DNA of 64,000 bases from Victivallis sp. Marseille-Q1083 (GTDB lineage: Bacteria; Verrucomicrobiota; Lentisphaeria; Victivallales; Victivallaceae), in contig NZ_CAHJXL010000001.1 in assembly GCF_903645315.1 (NCBI RefSeq), positions 2,945,501 to 3,009,500 of the forward strand. Direction: 5' to 3'. Position 1 is the stretch's first letter. Each line of letters begins with the position of its first letter. The notes beneath the pieces are model-generated. The model was given only the letters and a program-made list of their open reading frames with translations. It ran no database searches and was not told where the DNA came from. Of this stretch, positions 43,487-54,360 are shown piece after piece. The translations under genes were made by a program, and so were the position numbers.

Positions 43487-44499
43487 GCCTGACCTCCTTC
43501 CGGCCCATTGGCCGGGTTTTCCGCTTCCGGCGCCGGCCGGGTGGCGTCGACCAGTTGTTCCGCCTTGTCCAGCGCCTGGTTCAGCAGTTGGACGTCCGGC
43601 GCGGCTTTGGCGAACTTGACCAGATCGGCGGCCAGCATGAATTCGCGCAGACTGTATTGCTGTCCGGCCGGCAGCGGCGAATCGCTGCGTTCCATGCTCT
43701 GCAGAAATTCACCGGTGGTCTGCCGGGTAGCCGGCAACTCGAAACGCTGTTCCAGATAATTGCGGACGATATCGGTCAGCATCCCGAAACCGCCGGACAA
43801 ATCAGCGTCCCGGCTGTGCAGGTAATCGCGCAGCGAATGAAGTTTTTCCAGCGCCAGTTCCCACGGCGACAGGATGCGTTCGGTCAATTGCCGGCGACGG
43901 AAGTGGAGCCACGCCAGCAACGCCAGAACGATGATCAAAGCGATGACCGCCGCCGGCAGGCGCCAGGAAATTCCGCTGCTTTCCGTTTCCGGCGCCAGTT
44001 CGCCGGCCAGCGACAACGCTTCGCCTTTGGCAACCGGTCTGGGTTCGGACTGCAGCGCCGGCAATTCCAGCGTGATCGTTTCCGGCTGCGAACTGTCGGC
44101 GCGGTCGTTGGCCAGCATGATCTTGAGGCTGCCGGCCGGAATTTCCCCGGTCCGGTAGGTTTTCAGCTCAAAGGTGATTTCCCAGACTGTATTGCCCCAT
44201 TGCCGGGCGGTCTTTTCGATGGTCGGCTGGTTGACCAGCGTCGCGCCGGCGCCGGGAACGACCTCGGCGGTCACCGGCCGCAGATGCCAGGGAGCCAGCA
44301 GTTCGACCCTGCCGCTGACCGGTTCGCCGAGAGTGACGTCGGTTCCCGGCGTCATTTCGACCGCCGTCGTCACCGAAAGCGGTTTGTCCCGGTAGTAGTT
44401 GACCGCATACGTGACCGCCAGCGCGACGATCAACAGGACGGCCGCTCCCAGCAGCAGCAACGCATATTTCAATAATTTTCTTTTCCAATCGGCTGTCAT
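43483..44499 (-). CDS. BatD/DUF4381-like membrane protein
   Basis: 338 residues: N-terminal anchor (YALLLLGAAVLLIVALAVTY), a periplasmic beta domain (about 40-180), a second membrane segment (LPAAVIALIIVLALLAWLHF, about 188-207) and a cytoplasmic helical tail. The topology and operon position match BatD-type proteins, although sequence motifs are weak. Start at 44499, 17 bp after the DUF58 gene. Confidence 0.7.
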   Translation of the reverse strand: MTADWKRKLLKYALLLLGAAVLLIVALAVTYAVNYYRDKPLSVTTAVEMTPGTDVTLGEPVSGRVELLAPWHLRPVTAEVVPGAGATLVNQPTIEKTARQWGNTVWEITFELKTYRTGEIPAGSLKIMLANDRADSSQPETITLELPALQSEPRPVAKGEALSLAGELAPETESSGISWRLPAAVIALIIVLALLAWLHFRRRQLTERILSPWELALEKLHSLRDYLHSRDADLSGGFGMLTDIVRNYLEQRFELPATRQTTGEFLQSMERSDSPLPAGQQYSLREFMLAADLVKFAKAAPDVQLLNQALDKAEQLVDATRPAPEAENPANGPEGGQA

Positions 44500-44516
44500 A
44501 ATGGCTTACCTCCTGC

Positions 44517-45398
<882 letters not shown>

Positions 45399-45443
45399 GA
45401 AAAGATTCCTCCTTGCGGACTAAAAAGCTGCAAACGGCCCGGT

Positions 45444-45459
45444 TTCCCGTCGCCGGGAA
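45444..45459 (-). other. Short hairpin between moxR and DUF58 gene
   Basis: TTCCCG (45444-45449) pairs with CGGGAA (45454-45459), 4-nt loop, 12 nt past the moxR stop. No T-run. Confidence 0.3.
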
Positions 45460-45470
45460 GGCGGTTCGCA

Positions 45471-46493
45471 CTACGGCGTGCGCAGTTCGTCGAGCAGCAT
45501 TTTGACCACGGCGTCGGAATCCAGATTTTCCGCTTCCGCCTCGTAACTCAAGATGACGCGGTGGCGGAGAATGTCCGGCGCGACGTCCTTGACATCCTGC
45601 GGGATGACGTAGCTGCGTCCGGCCATGAAGGCCATGCCCTTGGCGGCGATGACCAGCGCGATGGCGGCGCGCGGCGAAGCGCCGAAATCGATGAATTCCT
45701 TCAGTTGATCCAGTTTGGCGCCGCTCTGACGCTCGGAGAGTTCGTCGAGGTGGCCGGGCCGGGTGGCGATGGTCAGGTCGAGGATGTATTCGATGATCTT
45801 TTCGTCGATGTAAATCTGGTCGACACACTGGCGGGCGGCGATGACGTCTTCCAGTTTGGCGGCCGGCTGGACAGCCAGAGTCAGCGACGGGTGGGCCATG
45901 CGTTCGAGGACCGAGCGTTCTTCGTTACGCTTCGGGTAATCGACTTTCAGTTTGAACATGAAACGGTCGACCTGGGCTTCCGGCAGCGGATAGGTGCCTT
46001 CCTGTTCGATCGGGTTCTGGGTGGCCATGACCAGGAACGGCTGCGGCACCTGGAAGGTTTCCCCGGCGATGGTGACCTGTTTTTCCTGCATGCACTCCAG
46101 CAGGGCGCTCTGGACCTTGGCCGGCGCCCGGTTGATTTCATCGGCGAGTACGATATTGGCGAACACCGGACCGAGCTTGGTGCTGAAGGAGTGTTCGTCG
46201 GCATTGTAGATGCGGGTGCCGATCAGGTCGGCCGGCAGCAGATCCGGGGTGAATTGAATGCGGGAGAAACTGCCGTTCAAGGCCTGCGCCAGCGTTTTGA
46301 CTGCCAGCGTTTTGGCCAGCCCCGGCACACCTTCGAGCAATACGTGGCCGTCGGCGACCAGCGCCAGCAGCAGGCGGTTGAGCAGATGTTCCTGACCGGC
46401 GATAATCCTGCCGAGTTCACTTTTCAACGGCTGCAGAAAGGCGGATTTTTCCTGGACGACGGCTTGCAGTTGCTGAATGTCATATTGCTGCAT
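45471..46493 (-). CDS. MoxR-family AAA+ ATPase
   Basis: About 340 residues from ATG 46493, chosen because AGGAGG is 8 nt upstream; the longer in-frame start at 46562 lacks a site. Walker A GVPGLAKT, Walker B IVLADEINRAP, sensor region MATQNPIEQEGTYPLPEAQ and the Arg-rich VDRFMFKLKVDYP are clear. MoxR proteins act as chaperone-like ATPases that mature or activate VWA partners. First gene of the Bat-type operon. Confidence 0.93.
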   Translation of the reverse strand: MQQYDIQQLQAVVQEKSAFLQPLKSELGRIIAGQEHLLNRLLLALVADGHVLLEGVPGLAKTLAVKTLAQALNGSFSRIQFTPDLLPADLIGTRIYNADEHSFSTKLGPVFANIVLADEINRAPAKVQSALLECMQEKQVTIAGETFQVPQPFLVMATQNPIEQEGTYPLPEAQVDRFMFKLKVDYPKRNEERSVLERMAHPSLTLAVQPAAKLEDVIAARQCVDQIYIDEKIIEYILDLTIATRPGHLDELSERQSGAKLDQLKEFIDFGASPRAAIALVIAAKGMAFMAGRSYVIPQDVKDVAPDILRHRVILSYEAEAENLDSDAVVKMLLDELRTP

Positions 46494-46714
46494 AATCATT
46501 TCCTCCTGTAAAATTTTTATGCCGGAAACCAGAGAATCATATTTTTTTCCAGACAACGGCAAATCCTGCCGCGTTCACCCGCAACTCCGGCATTTTGAAA
46601 AATACAGCCGGATTCTCAGGCAAACGGCCGGAAAATTCTATTTACGCAATCGATGATTCTCTCCTGTAACAAAAAAATAATACCACCGGCCGGCCGATTA
46701 TGCAAATCTTTTTT
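46494..46714. other. Intergenic region upstream of moxR
   Basis: 221 bp with AT-rich patches between the moxR start and the stop of the next gene on the same strand. I could not fix a promoter and see nothing else. Confidence 0.35.
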
Positions 46715-47335
46715 TCAAAAATCCGCCGATTCGCGGCGGAAGTCACGGAGTTTGTTCCGCAGGTTATCGCTGAGCGCCAGACCGGCCGGCGGTCGCCGGA
46801 GGAGAACGACGCCGTCGAGCAGTTGAAAATCGGCCAGAACGGCGGAATATTCTTCGAGCTGGTCCAGCGGCACCTGGCCGGGGGCGTTGGCCAGATGCAG
46901 CAGCAGCCTGGCGCACCGCCGGCTGTCGCAGAACAGCCAGCGCACCGCGTATCGCCAGGCCCGCAGGGCCGTGAAGAATAAAAATGGACTCAGCAACAGG
47001 ATGATCACCAGTCCTCCGCCGGAGAGGTTGCCGGGGTAAGGCCGAAACAACGGCTCGGGCGAGGTGACAAAGGAATCGTCATTCTCGTACTTCCTCTTGT
47101 ACCACAGGTAAAAAACGGTGATCAGGAGGAAATTCAAACCGAGCGTCAGCCAGGAGTTTTCGGCCGGTTCGACCGGATACTGATGGCGTATGAGCCGGCC
47201 GGACAGGAAGAGAACCGGCAGCCACACCGCCGCGCAACCGATCATTGCCAGCCCTCCGCCCAGAATGCCGAGACCGATTTGGCGCCGGCGCTCCCGCTGC
47301 CAGAATTGCGATATTTCATTCAATCCATAAGACAT
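46715..47335 (-). CDS. Membrane protein of unknown function
   Basis: About 206 residues from ATG 47335, chosen for GGGAGG 6 nt upstream; the frame reaches 47494, past its promoter. Three hydrophobic segments (IGLGILGGGLAMIGCAAVWL, LTLGLNFLLITVFYLWY, LVIILLLSPFLFFTALRAW) and a soluble C-terminal domain of about 80 residues. No family recognised. Confidence 0.7.
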   Translation of the reverse strand: MSYGLNEISQFWQRERRRQIGLGILGGGLAMIGCAAVWLPVLFLSGRLIRHQYPVEPAENSWLTLGLNFLLITVFYLWYKRKYENDDSFVTSPEPLFRPYPGNLSGGGLVIILLLSPFLFFTALRAWRYAVRWLFCDSRRCARLLLHLANAPGQVPLDQLEEYSAVLADFQLLDGVVLLRRPPAGLALSDNLRNKLRDFRRESADF

Positions 47336-47374
47336 TGCGGACCTCCCGAATGAATGGTCGATAATCCCAGCGCC

Positions 47375-47403
47375 ATTATAATGACAAAAAGAAGCATTTG
47401 CAA
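47375..47403 (-). promoter_or_regulatory. Promoter for gene 46715-47335
   Basis: Minus strand: TTGCAA (47403-47398), 17-bp spacer, TATAAT (47380-47375). Confidence 0.65.
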
Positions 47404-47443
47404 GCCGGAACCGGTATTTTTTCGCGTAATTTTGCCGCGGCAT

Positions 47444-47472
47444 TTGATCTTTGGCGGTCAGAACCCTATAGT
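47444..47472 (+). promoter_or_regulatory. Promoter for the prepilin peptidase
   Basis: TTGATC (47444-47449), 17-bp spacer, TATAGT (47467-47472), about 40 nt upstream of the start. Confidence 0.6.
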
Positions 47473-47518
47473 GAGTGGGAATAAAAATCATCAATAAAAT
47501 TCGGAGTCGTCTTCAATT

Positions 47519-48349
47519 ATGCCCTGGGATAACGGTTTGTATGAGGTCTGGCTGGGATTCGCCCTGGTGTTCGGCTGCTGCATCGGCAGTTTTCTGAATG
47601 TTTGCATCTGGCGGATTCCGCTGGGGGAATCGGTGGTGTTCGCGCCGTCGCATTGCCCGAAGTGCGGTCACCACATCAGATGGTATGAAAACATTCCTTT
47701 GATCAGTTATCTGGGGCTGCGCGGCAAATGCAGCCAATGCCGCCAGCCGATCACCATCCGCTATTTCCTGGTGGAATTGTTGACCGGGCTGTTGTTTGTC
47801 GGCGCTTTTGCGGTCTCGGCGGAGCTGCCGCTGCCGCTGCCGGCGCTGGCGTTGAGCGCCGGTTTGATCATGATGGCGTTGCCGGCGGCGTTCATCGATG
47901 TCGAGCACCGCTTGATCCCCAACAAACTGACCTGTCCGATGATGGTGTTCGCCGTGCTGGTCGCCTGGCTGGAACCGGCCTGGTGGCAAGAGGATTCGCG
48001 CTGGGCAGCGGCCGTATGGTCGATCGGTTCGGGGCTGGCGGCCTGGGCGGTCATGGCGGCGCTGGCCTGGCTCGGCCGCCGGATTTTCAAAGCGGAAGCG
48101 CTGGGTGGCGGCGATGTCAAATTTATCGCCGCGGTGGCGGCGGCGACCGGCTGGCAGGGGGCGCTGGTGACGCTGACGGTCGGTTCTTTTCTGGGGACGC
48201 TGTACGGCATCGGCCTGATGATCCGGCAGTGGAAAAGCCGGAAAGATTGGAAACGTTTGACGGTGCCGTTCGCGCCGTTTCTGGCGGTGGGCGTCTACGT
48301 CTGGATGACGCTGGGACGGTACTGTTACGAATTGCTGCTGGTCAGGTAA
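47519..48349 (+). CDS. pilD: Type IV prepilin peptidase (leader peptidase / N-methyltransferase)
   Basis: 276 residues with about eight membrane segments. The N-terminal cytoplasmic loop has the zinc pattern HCPKCGHH and KCSQCRQP. Both catalytic aspartates of the A24 family are visible: AAFIDVEHRLIPNKL and LGGGDVKFIAAV. The enzyme removes the short leader of class III prepilins and methylates the new N terminus. It is the only processing enzyme in the window for the seven pseudopilins, whose leaders lack the usual Gly before the cut. Ends in a terminator at 48387-48423. Confidence 0.93.
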   Translation: MPWDNGLYEVWLGFALVFGCCIGSFLNVCIWRIPLGESVVFAPSHCPKCGHHIRWYENIPLISYLGLRGKCSQCRQPITIRYFLVELLTGLLFVGAFAVSAELPLPLPALALSAGLIMMALPAAFIDVEHRLIPNKLTCPMMVFAVLVAWLEPAWWQEDSRWAAAVWSIGSGLAAWAVMAALAWLGRRIFKAEALGGGDVKFIAAVAAATGWQGALVTLTVGSFLGTLYGIGLMIRQWKSRKDWKRLTVPFAPFLAVGVYVWMTLGRYCYELLLVR

Positions 48350-48386
48350 GTCGCCGGATGACAGCATGAGATTGCATGGGAGGATT

Positions 48387-48423
48387 CGGCGTTTCGGTGA
48401 GGCGGAATGCCGATTTTTTTTTT
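48387..48423 (+). terminator. Rho-independent terminator after pilD
   Basis: CGGCGTT (48387-48393) pairs with AATGCCG (48406-48412, one G-U), followed by ten T. Confidence 0.8.
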
Positions 48424-48464
48424 ACTGAGAAGTCAACAGGGCTGAAAAAGGAGCACAAAAGCGT

Positions 48465-51080
48465 ATGGCGGAGCGGCTGAAATCCGATTTGCGGGCGGAA
48501 AATTTGCGTTGTGAATATTTGGCTGCGCCGGTGGGCGTCGATGCCGCCCGGCCGCGGTTGAGCTGGTGTTTGAGCGCGCCGCCGGAACACGATGCCAACC
48601 GGCGCCAGACCGCCTGGCAGGTGACGGCGGGGGAGTCGGCGGCGGCGCCCGACTCGCTGTTCGATTCCGGCAAAGTAGCCGGCTCGCAGACCAATGCGGT
48701 GCTTTATGACGGCAAACCATTGCGTTCGCATCAGCGGGTTTTCTGGCGGGTGCGGGTTTGGGATGAAAATGATGCCGTGTCCGGGTGGAGCGAAACGCAG
48801 TGCTGGAGTTGCGGCTATTTGAACGGTGAAACGATCGGCGGGGAGTGGATCGGCCGGCCAATGCCGGAATCGTCCCGGCAGGAGAACCGGAGTTATCCGG
48901 CGGCGACCTACTTGCGCAAGGAATTCGTTCTGGCCCGTCAGCCGGTCCGCGGCGTCGTTTATTTTTCGGCATTGGGTATTTTCGAGGGCCATTTGAACGG
49001 CCGGCGGCTGGGCGACGAATATTTCCTGCCGGGCTGGACCGATTACCGGCAGCGGGCGTATGTGCAGGCCTACGATGTCAGTGAACAGTTGACGGCGGGG
49101 TGCAATGTGCTGGGCGGCATCGTCGCCGATGGCTGGTTCCGCGGCAATATCAGCAATCTCGGACCGGGGTTTTACGGCTGGCAGACCCGGCTGCGGGCGG
49201 AATTGGTGGTGTTTTATCCGGACGGCGGGACGGAGCGGATTGCAAGCGATGCTTCCTGGTTCGTGAGCACCGGGCCGGAGCTGGAAGCGGATATGCAGCA
49301 CGGGGAGACCTGCGACGCCCGGCTGGCGATGCCGGGCTGGGATGCGCCGGGATTCGATGCCCGGAATTGGGCGTCGGCGGTGACCGGCAGCGAGGTGGCG
49401 CCGCAATTGTCCGCCTATGCCGGCGCTCCGGTCAGAGTGCTGGCGGAATTGCCCGCCGTCGCGGTGACCGAGCCGAAACCTGGCGTGAAAGTGTTCGATT
49501 TCGGCCAGAATTTCGCCGGCTGGGCGCGTTTGAAGGTGTCTGCTGCGCCCGGCACGCAAATCGAGTTGAAATTCGGTGAAATGCTCAATGCCGACGGCAC
49601 GGTTTACCGCGAGAATCTGCGCAGTGCCCGCAGTTGTGACATCTATATCTGCCGGGGCGGCGGTGTCGAGGAATGGGCGCCGAAATTCGTCTATCACGGC
49701 TTTCGTTACGTCGAAGTGACCGGCTGGCCGGCCGATGGCGAGCTGACCGGCATTGTCGCCGGTTCCGATTTACCGCCCGCCGGCGGTTTCGAATGTTCCA
49801 ACGGCCTGATTAACCGGATTTTTCTCAACACGTTATGGGGGCAGAAATCCAATTATTTCGAACTTCCGACCGATTGTCCGCAGCGCGACGAACGGATGGG
49901 CTGGACCGGCGACACCCAGATTTTCGTCCGGACCGGCAGCTACAACCAGGAGACGGCGCGGTTGTTCAACAAATACATCGTCGACCTGGTCGATGCTCAG
50001 CAGCCGGACGGCGCTTTTCCCAATATGGCGCCGGCGCCATACGCGGACTGGTGGTCGCCGGGGTGGGGGGAGGCCGGCGTGATCGTGCCGTGGACGATGT
50101 ATGAGTTTTATGCGGACCGGCAATTTCTGCGAATCAGTTATGAGGCGATGAAGAAGCATATCCGTTTCTGCCTGGACCAAAGCGAGGACGGGATTATGCC
50201 GGACGAAGGGTTTGGCGACTGGCTGGCGATTGGAGAGGAAACACCGAAATCGCTGATCGGTACCGCCTATCTGGCCCGGGCCGCCGATTTGACGGCGCGA
50301 AGTGCGGCGGCGCTGGACAAACCGGAGGAGGCGCGGCAGTTCCGGACGCTTTTCGAACGGCTTCGCGCGGCATTTCAACGCCGTTTTGTCGCCTCCGACG
50401 GCACCGTTGGCAGCGACTCCCAGACTTCTTATCTGCTGGCGATCTGTTTTCATCTGCTGACGCCGGAACAACGGCAGGCGGCCGGAGAACATCTGCTGGC
50501 CGCGCTGGCCCGTAACGGCAACCGGCTGGCGACCGGCTTCCTCGGCGTCAATGTGCTGTTGCCGGGGTTGACGGCGATCGGGGCGACGGCGCTGGCCTAT
50601 CGACTGCTGCAGAGCCGGGAATTTCCATCCTGGGGGTATTCGATCGACCAGGGCGCGACGACGATCTGGGAGCGCTGGAACAGCTATACGCTTGAAAACG
50701 GTTTCGGTCCGGTGGAGATGAATTCCTTCAACCATTATGCCTACGGCGCCTGCGTCGAATGGATTTACCGGGTCGTACTGGGCATCGAGCCGCTGGAACC
50801 GGGCTTCGGCCGGGTCCGCCTCCGGCCGCAACCGGGACCGGGAGTCGAGTGGGCGGCCGGACACTACCGTTCGCTGCAGGGTCTCATCGGAGTTTCCTGG
50901 CGTAACCGGGAAGGGGCGTTTGAACTCAATTTGACCATACCGGTCAACACGACCGCGTTGGTGGTGTTGCCCGGCCGGGCCGCCGAGGCGGAATGGAACG
51001 GCAGAACTGTGAAAATTGCCGGTGAACCGGCCGGTATTGAAGTCGGCTCCGGCGTCCATCATTTCAGCCGGAAGTGGTAG
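48465..51080 (+). CDS. Alpha-L-rhamnosidase, GH78
   Basis: 871 residues, no signal peptide, so probably cytoplasmic. N-terminal Bac_rhamnosid domains (about 10-420: ENLRCEYLAAPVGVDAARPR, then CWSCGYL) precede the (alpha/alpha)6 barrel. The barrel holds the family signature DCPQRDERMGWTGD with catalytic acids and further conserved WGYSIDQGATTIWERWNSY and NSFNHYAYGACVEWIYR. A C-terminal beta domain ends it. It releases L-rhamnose from oligosaccharides taken up by the cell. AGGAG lies 11 nt upstream of the ATG. Convergent with the fucose isomerase gene. Confidence 0.93.
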   Translation: MAERLKSDLRAENLRCEYLAAPVGVDAARPRLSWCLSAPPEHDANRRQTAWQVTAGESAAAPDSLFDSGKVAGSQTNAVLYDGKPLRSHQRVFWRVRVWDENDAVSGWSETQCWSCGYLNGETIGGEWIGRPMPESSRQENRSYPAATYLRKEFVLARQPVRGVVYFSALGIFEGHLNGRRLGDEYFLPGWTDYRQRAYVQAYDVSEQLTAGCNVLGGIVADGWFRGNISNLGPGFYGWQTRLRAELVVFYPDGGTERIASDASWFVSTGPELEADMQHGETCDARLAMPGWDAPGFDARNWASAVTGSEVAPQLSAYAGAPVRVLAELPAVAVTEPKPGVKVFDFGQNFAGWARLKVSAAPGTQIELKFGEMLNADGTVYRENLRSARSCDIYICRGGGVEEWAPKFVYHGFRYVEVTGWPADGELTGIVAGSDLPPAGGFECSNGLINRIFLNTLWGQKSNYFELPTDCPQRDERMGWTGDTQIFVRTGSYNQETARLFNKYIVDLVDAQQPDGAFPNMAPAPYADWWSPGWGEAGVIVPWTMYEFYADRQFLRISYEAMKKHIRFCLDQSEDGIMPDEGFGDWLAIGEETPKSLIGTAYLARAADLTARSAAALDKPEEARQFRTLFERLRAAFQRRFVASDGTVGSDSQTSYLLAICFHLLTPEQRQAAGEHLLAALARNGNRLATGFLGVNVLLPGLTAIGATALAYRLLQSREFPSWGYSIDQGATTIWERWNSYTLENGFGPVEMNSFNHYAYGACVEWIYRVVLGIEPLEPGFGRVRLRPQPGPGVEWAAGHYRSLQGLIGVSWRNREGAFELNLTIPVNTTALVVLPGRAAEAEWNGRTVKIAGEPAGIEVGSGVHHFSRKW

Positions 51081-51287
51081 AGGGGCGGCTCCCGCTTTGT
51101 CGGCGCCGAACTCTTTCCTGGCAAGACTTCCCGGAACCGGCCCGCAAAATGCCGGTCCCGGGAAACGTTCAGAAAGCCGCCCGGCCTGACCGGACGGCTA
51201 TTCCTGTAGACCAGCCGGCCGGCTGAAATCGCGAAGTGATAGTCGGCCACCTCAAGCGGAATGAAAAAACCTGCACACGGCGTTAAT

Positions 51288-53084
<1,797 letters not shown>

Positions 53085-53239
53085 GATTTGCACTCTCCTG
53101 ACGATTGGTTGAAAATACGCTGAAAAATTTAAAAATTCTTCATTTGTTCACGTCAAACTACATATAAGGGCGACAGCGGTTTTTTACAAATGGAAATCTT
53201 TTTTTTTACAACTTTATTTGCGAAAAGCCGCCGTCAGAT

Positions 53240-53245
53240 TATATT
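53240..53245 (+). promoter_or_regulatory. Possible -10 of promoter for gene 53281-54300
   Basis: TATATT, 16 bp after TTGCGA at 53218-53223. The -35 match is only moderate. Confidence 0.4.
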
Positions 53246-53280
53246 GGACGAACGAATGATTGACGATGATCGGGGGATAT

Positions 53281-54300
53281 ATGAAACGTCTGTACCGGAT
53301 AGTGCTGGTTATCATTGGAATCGGAATGTCGCTGCCGGCGGCGGATGGCGCGGTCGGTTCGATGAATACGATGTTGGAGTCTGTCATCACCGCCGCCGAC
53401 CGGGTGCGGGTGCGCAGCGGCGGCACCTGCCACCGGGTGCCGCCGGAGGAGGTGACGCTGGCGGAAATCAGCGGATCGGCGGAGTTGCGGGAGTTGTTCA
53501 AATTGCTGGCGGTCAATGAGCAGGCCGGTTTTTTCAGTTGCAGCTGCTGCGGCAATCCCAGCCTTGAGTTTTACAAGGGCAATCAGTTGCTGGCGGTGCT
53601 GGGCATGCACCACGGCCGGGCGGTCCGCTGGGGCGGCAGCTACTGGCCGGGCGATGGTCTGCTGCTGAACGGCCGCGGCCTGGTTGAATTTCTGGCGGAG
53701 CATGGCGTCAAGGAGCCGCGGGAAGAACTGGACCGTTATGAGCAGTGGCAGAAGCAGTTGAAGGACAACTTCAGCGCGTGGGAGGCGGAAACGCCGGAAA
53801 TTCTGAAGCCGGTCATGCCGCAGATTGCCCGCGGCATTTTTCAGGAGCAGTACCACGCTCTGATGAAAAAAGCCTACAAGGACCGCGACGAACGGCTGCG
53901 CGCTTTGCTGCGCTGGTACGGCAGCGGCTTGCATCTGTGGGCGATGCACGTTCAGTTCGAATACATTCCGGCGTTGATGCTGCGGCATTATTCGACGTTT
54001 TCATTGGTCAAGGCGCTGAATGCCGAAGCGCTGAAGACGATGATGGAACAGGAGGATACCCGGGCGGATGCCGAAAAAATTCTCAACGGCGCGGCGCTGT
54101 ACTTCAGCAATTATGTCTTTCTGGACAAACACCAGCAGGAGCTGCAGTTCGTCCCGGACGAATTGCGGATCGAAATGCTGGAAAGCGCGATGCGGAGCAG
54201 CGACGGTGAATTTTTCGACCGGGTCGACCGGGTGTTGAATCCGCCGCCGGAGATTACTGAGGATGAACTCGAAGAAGTGCTGCCTGCTGTCGGCGATTGA
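53281..54300 (+). CDS. Exported protein of unknown function
   Basis: 339 residues from ATG 53281 (GGGGG just upstream), with signal peptide (MKRLYRIVLVIIGIGMSLPA). A Cys motif FFSCSCCGNPSLEFYKGNQL at about 90 resembles a short beta-hairpin with potential disulfides or metal binding. The rest is charged and helical, rich in Glu/Arg, ending in a disordered acidic tail (PPPEITEDELEEVLPAVGD). No family recognised and no operon partner. Confidence 0.7.
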   Translation: MKRLYRIVLVIIGIGMSLPAADGAVGSMNTMLESVITAADRVRVRSGGTCHRVPPEEVTLAEISGSAELRELFKLLAVNEQAGFFSCSCCGNPSLEFYKGNQLLAVLGMHHGRAVRWGGSYWPGDGLLLNGRGLVEFLAEHGVKEPREELDRYEQWQKQLKDNFSAWEAETPEILKPVMPQIARGIFQEQYHALMKKAYKDRDERLRALLRWYGSGLHLWAMHVQFEYIPALMLRHYSTFSLVKALNAEALKTMMEQEDTRADAEKILNGAALYFSNYVFLDKHQQELQFVPDELRIEMLESAMRSSDGEFFDRVDRVLNPPPEITEDELEEVLPAVGD

Positions 54301-54316
54301 GCCGTCGGAAGAAACG

Positions 54317-54355
54317 CCGTCCGCCGAAAAAGGTTTCGGCGGACGGATTTTTTTT
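54317..54355 (+). terminator. Rho-independent terminator of gene 53281-54300
   Basis: CCGTCCGCCGAAA (54317-54329) pairs perfectly with TTTCGGCGGACGG (54334-54346), 4-nt loop, then eight T (54348-54355). Convergent with cassette F, so it may serve both directions. Confidence 0.92.
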
Positions 54356-54360
54356 CACGT

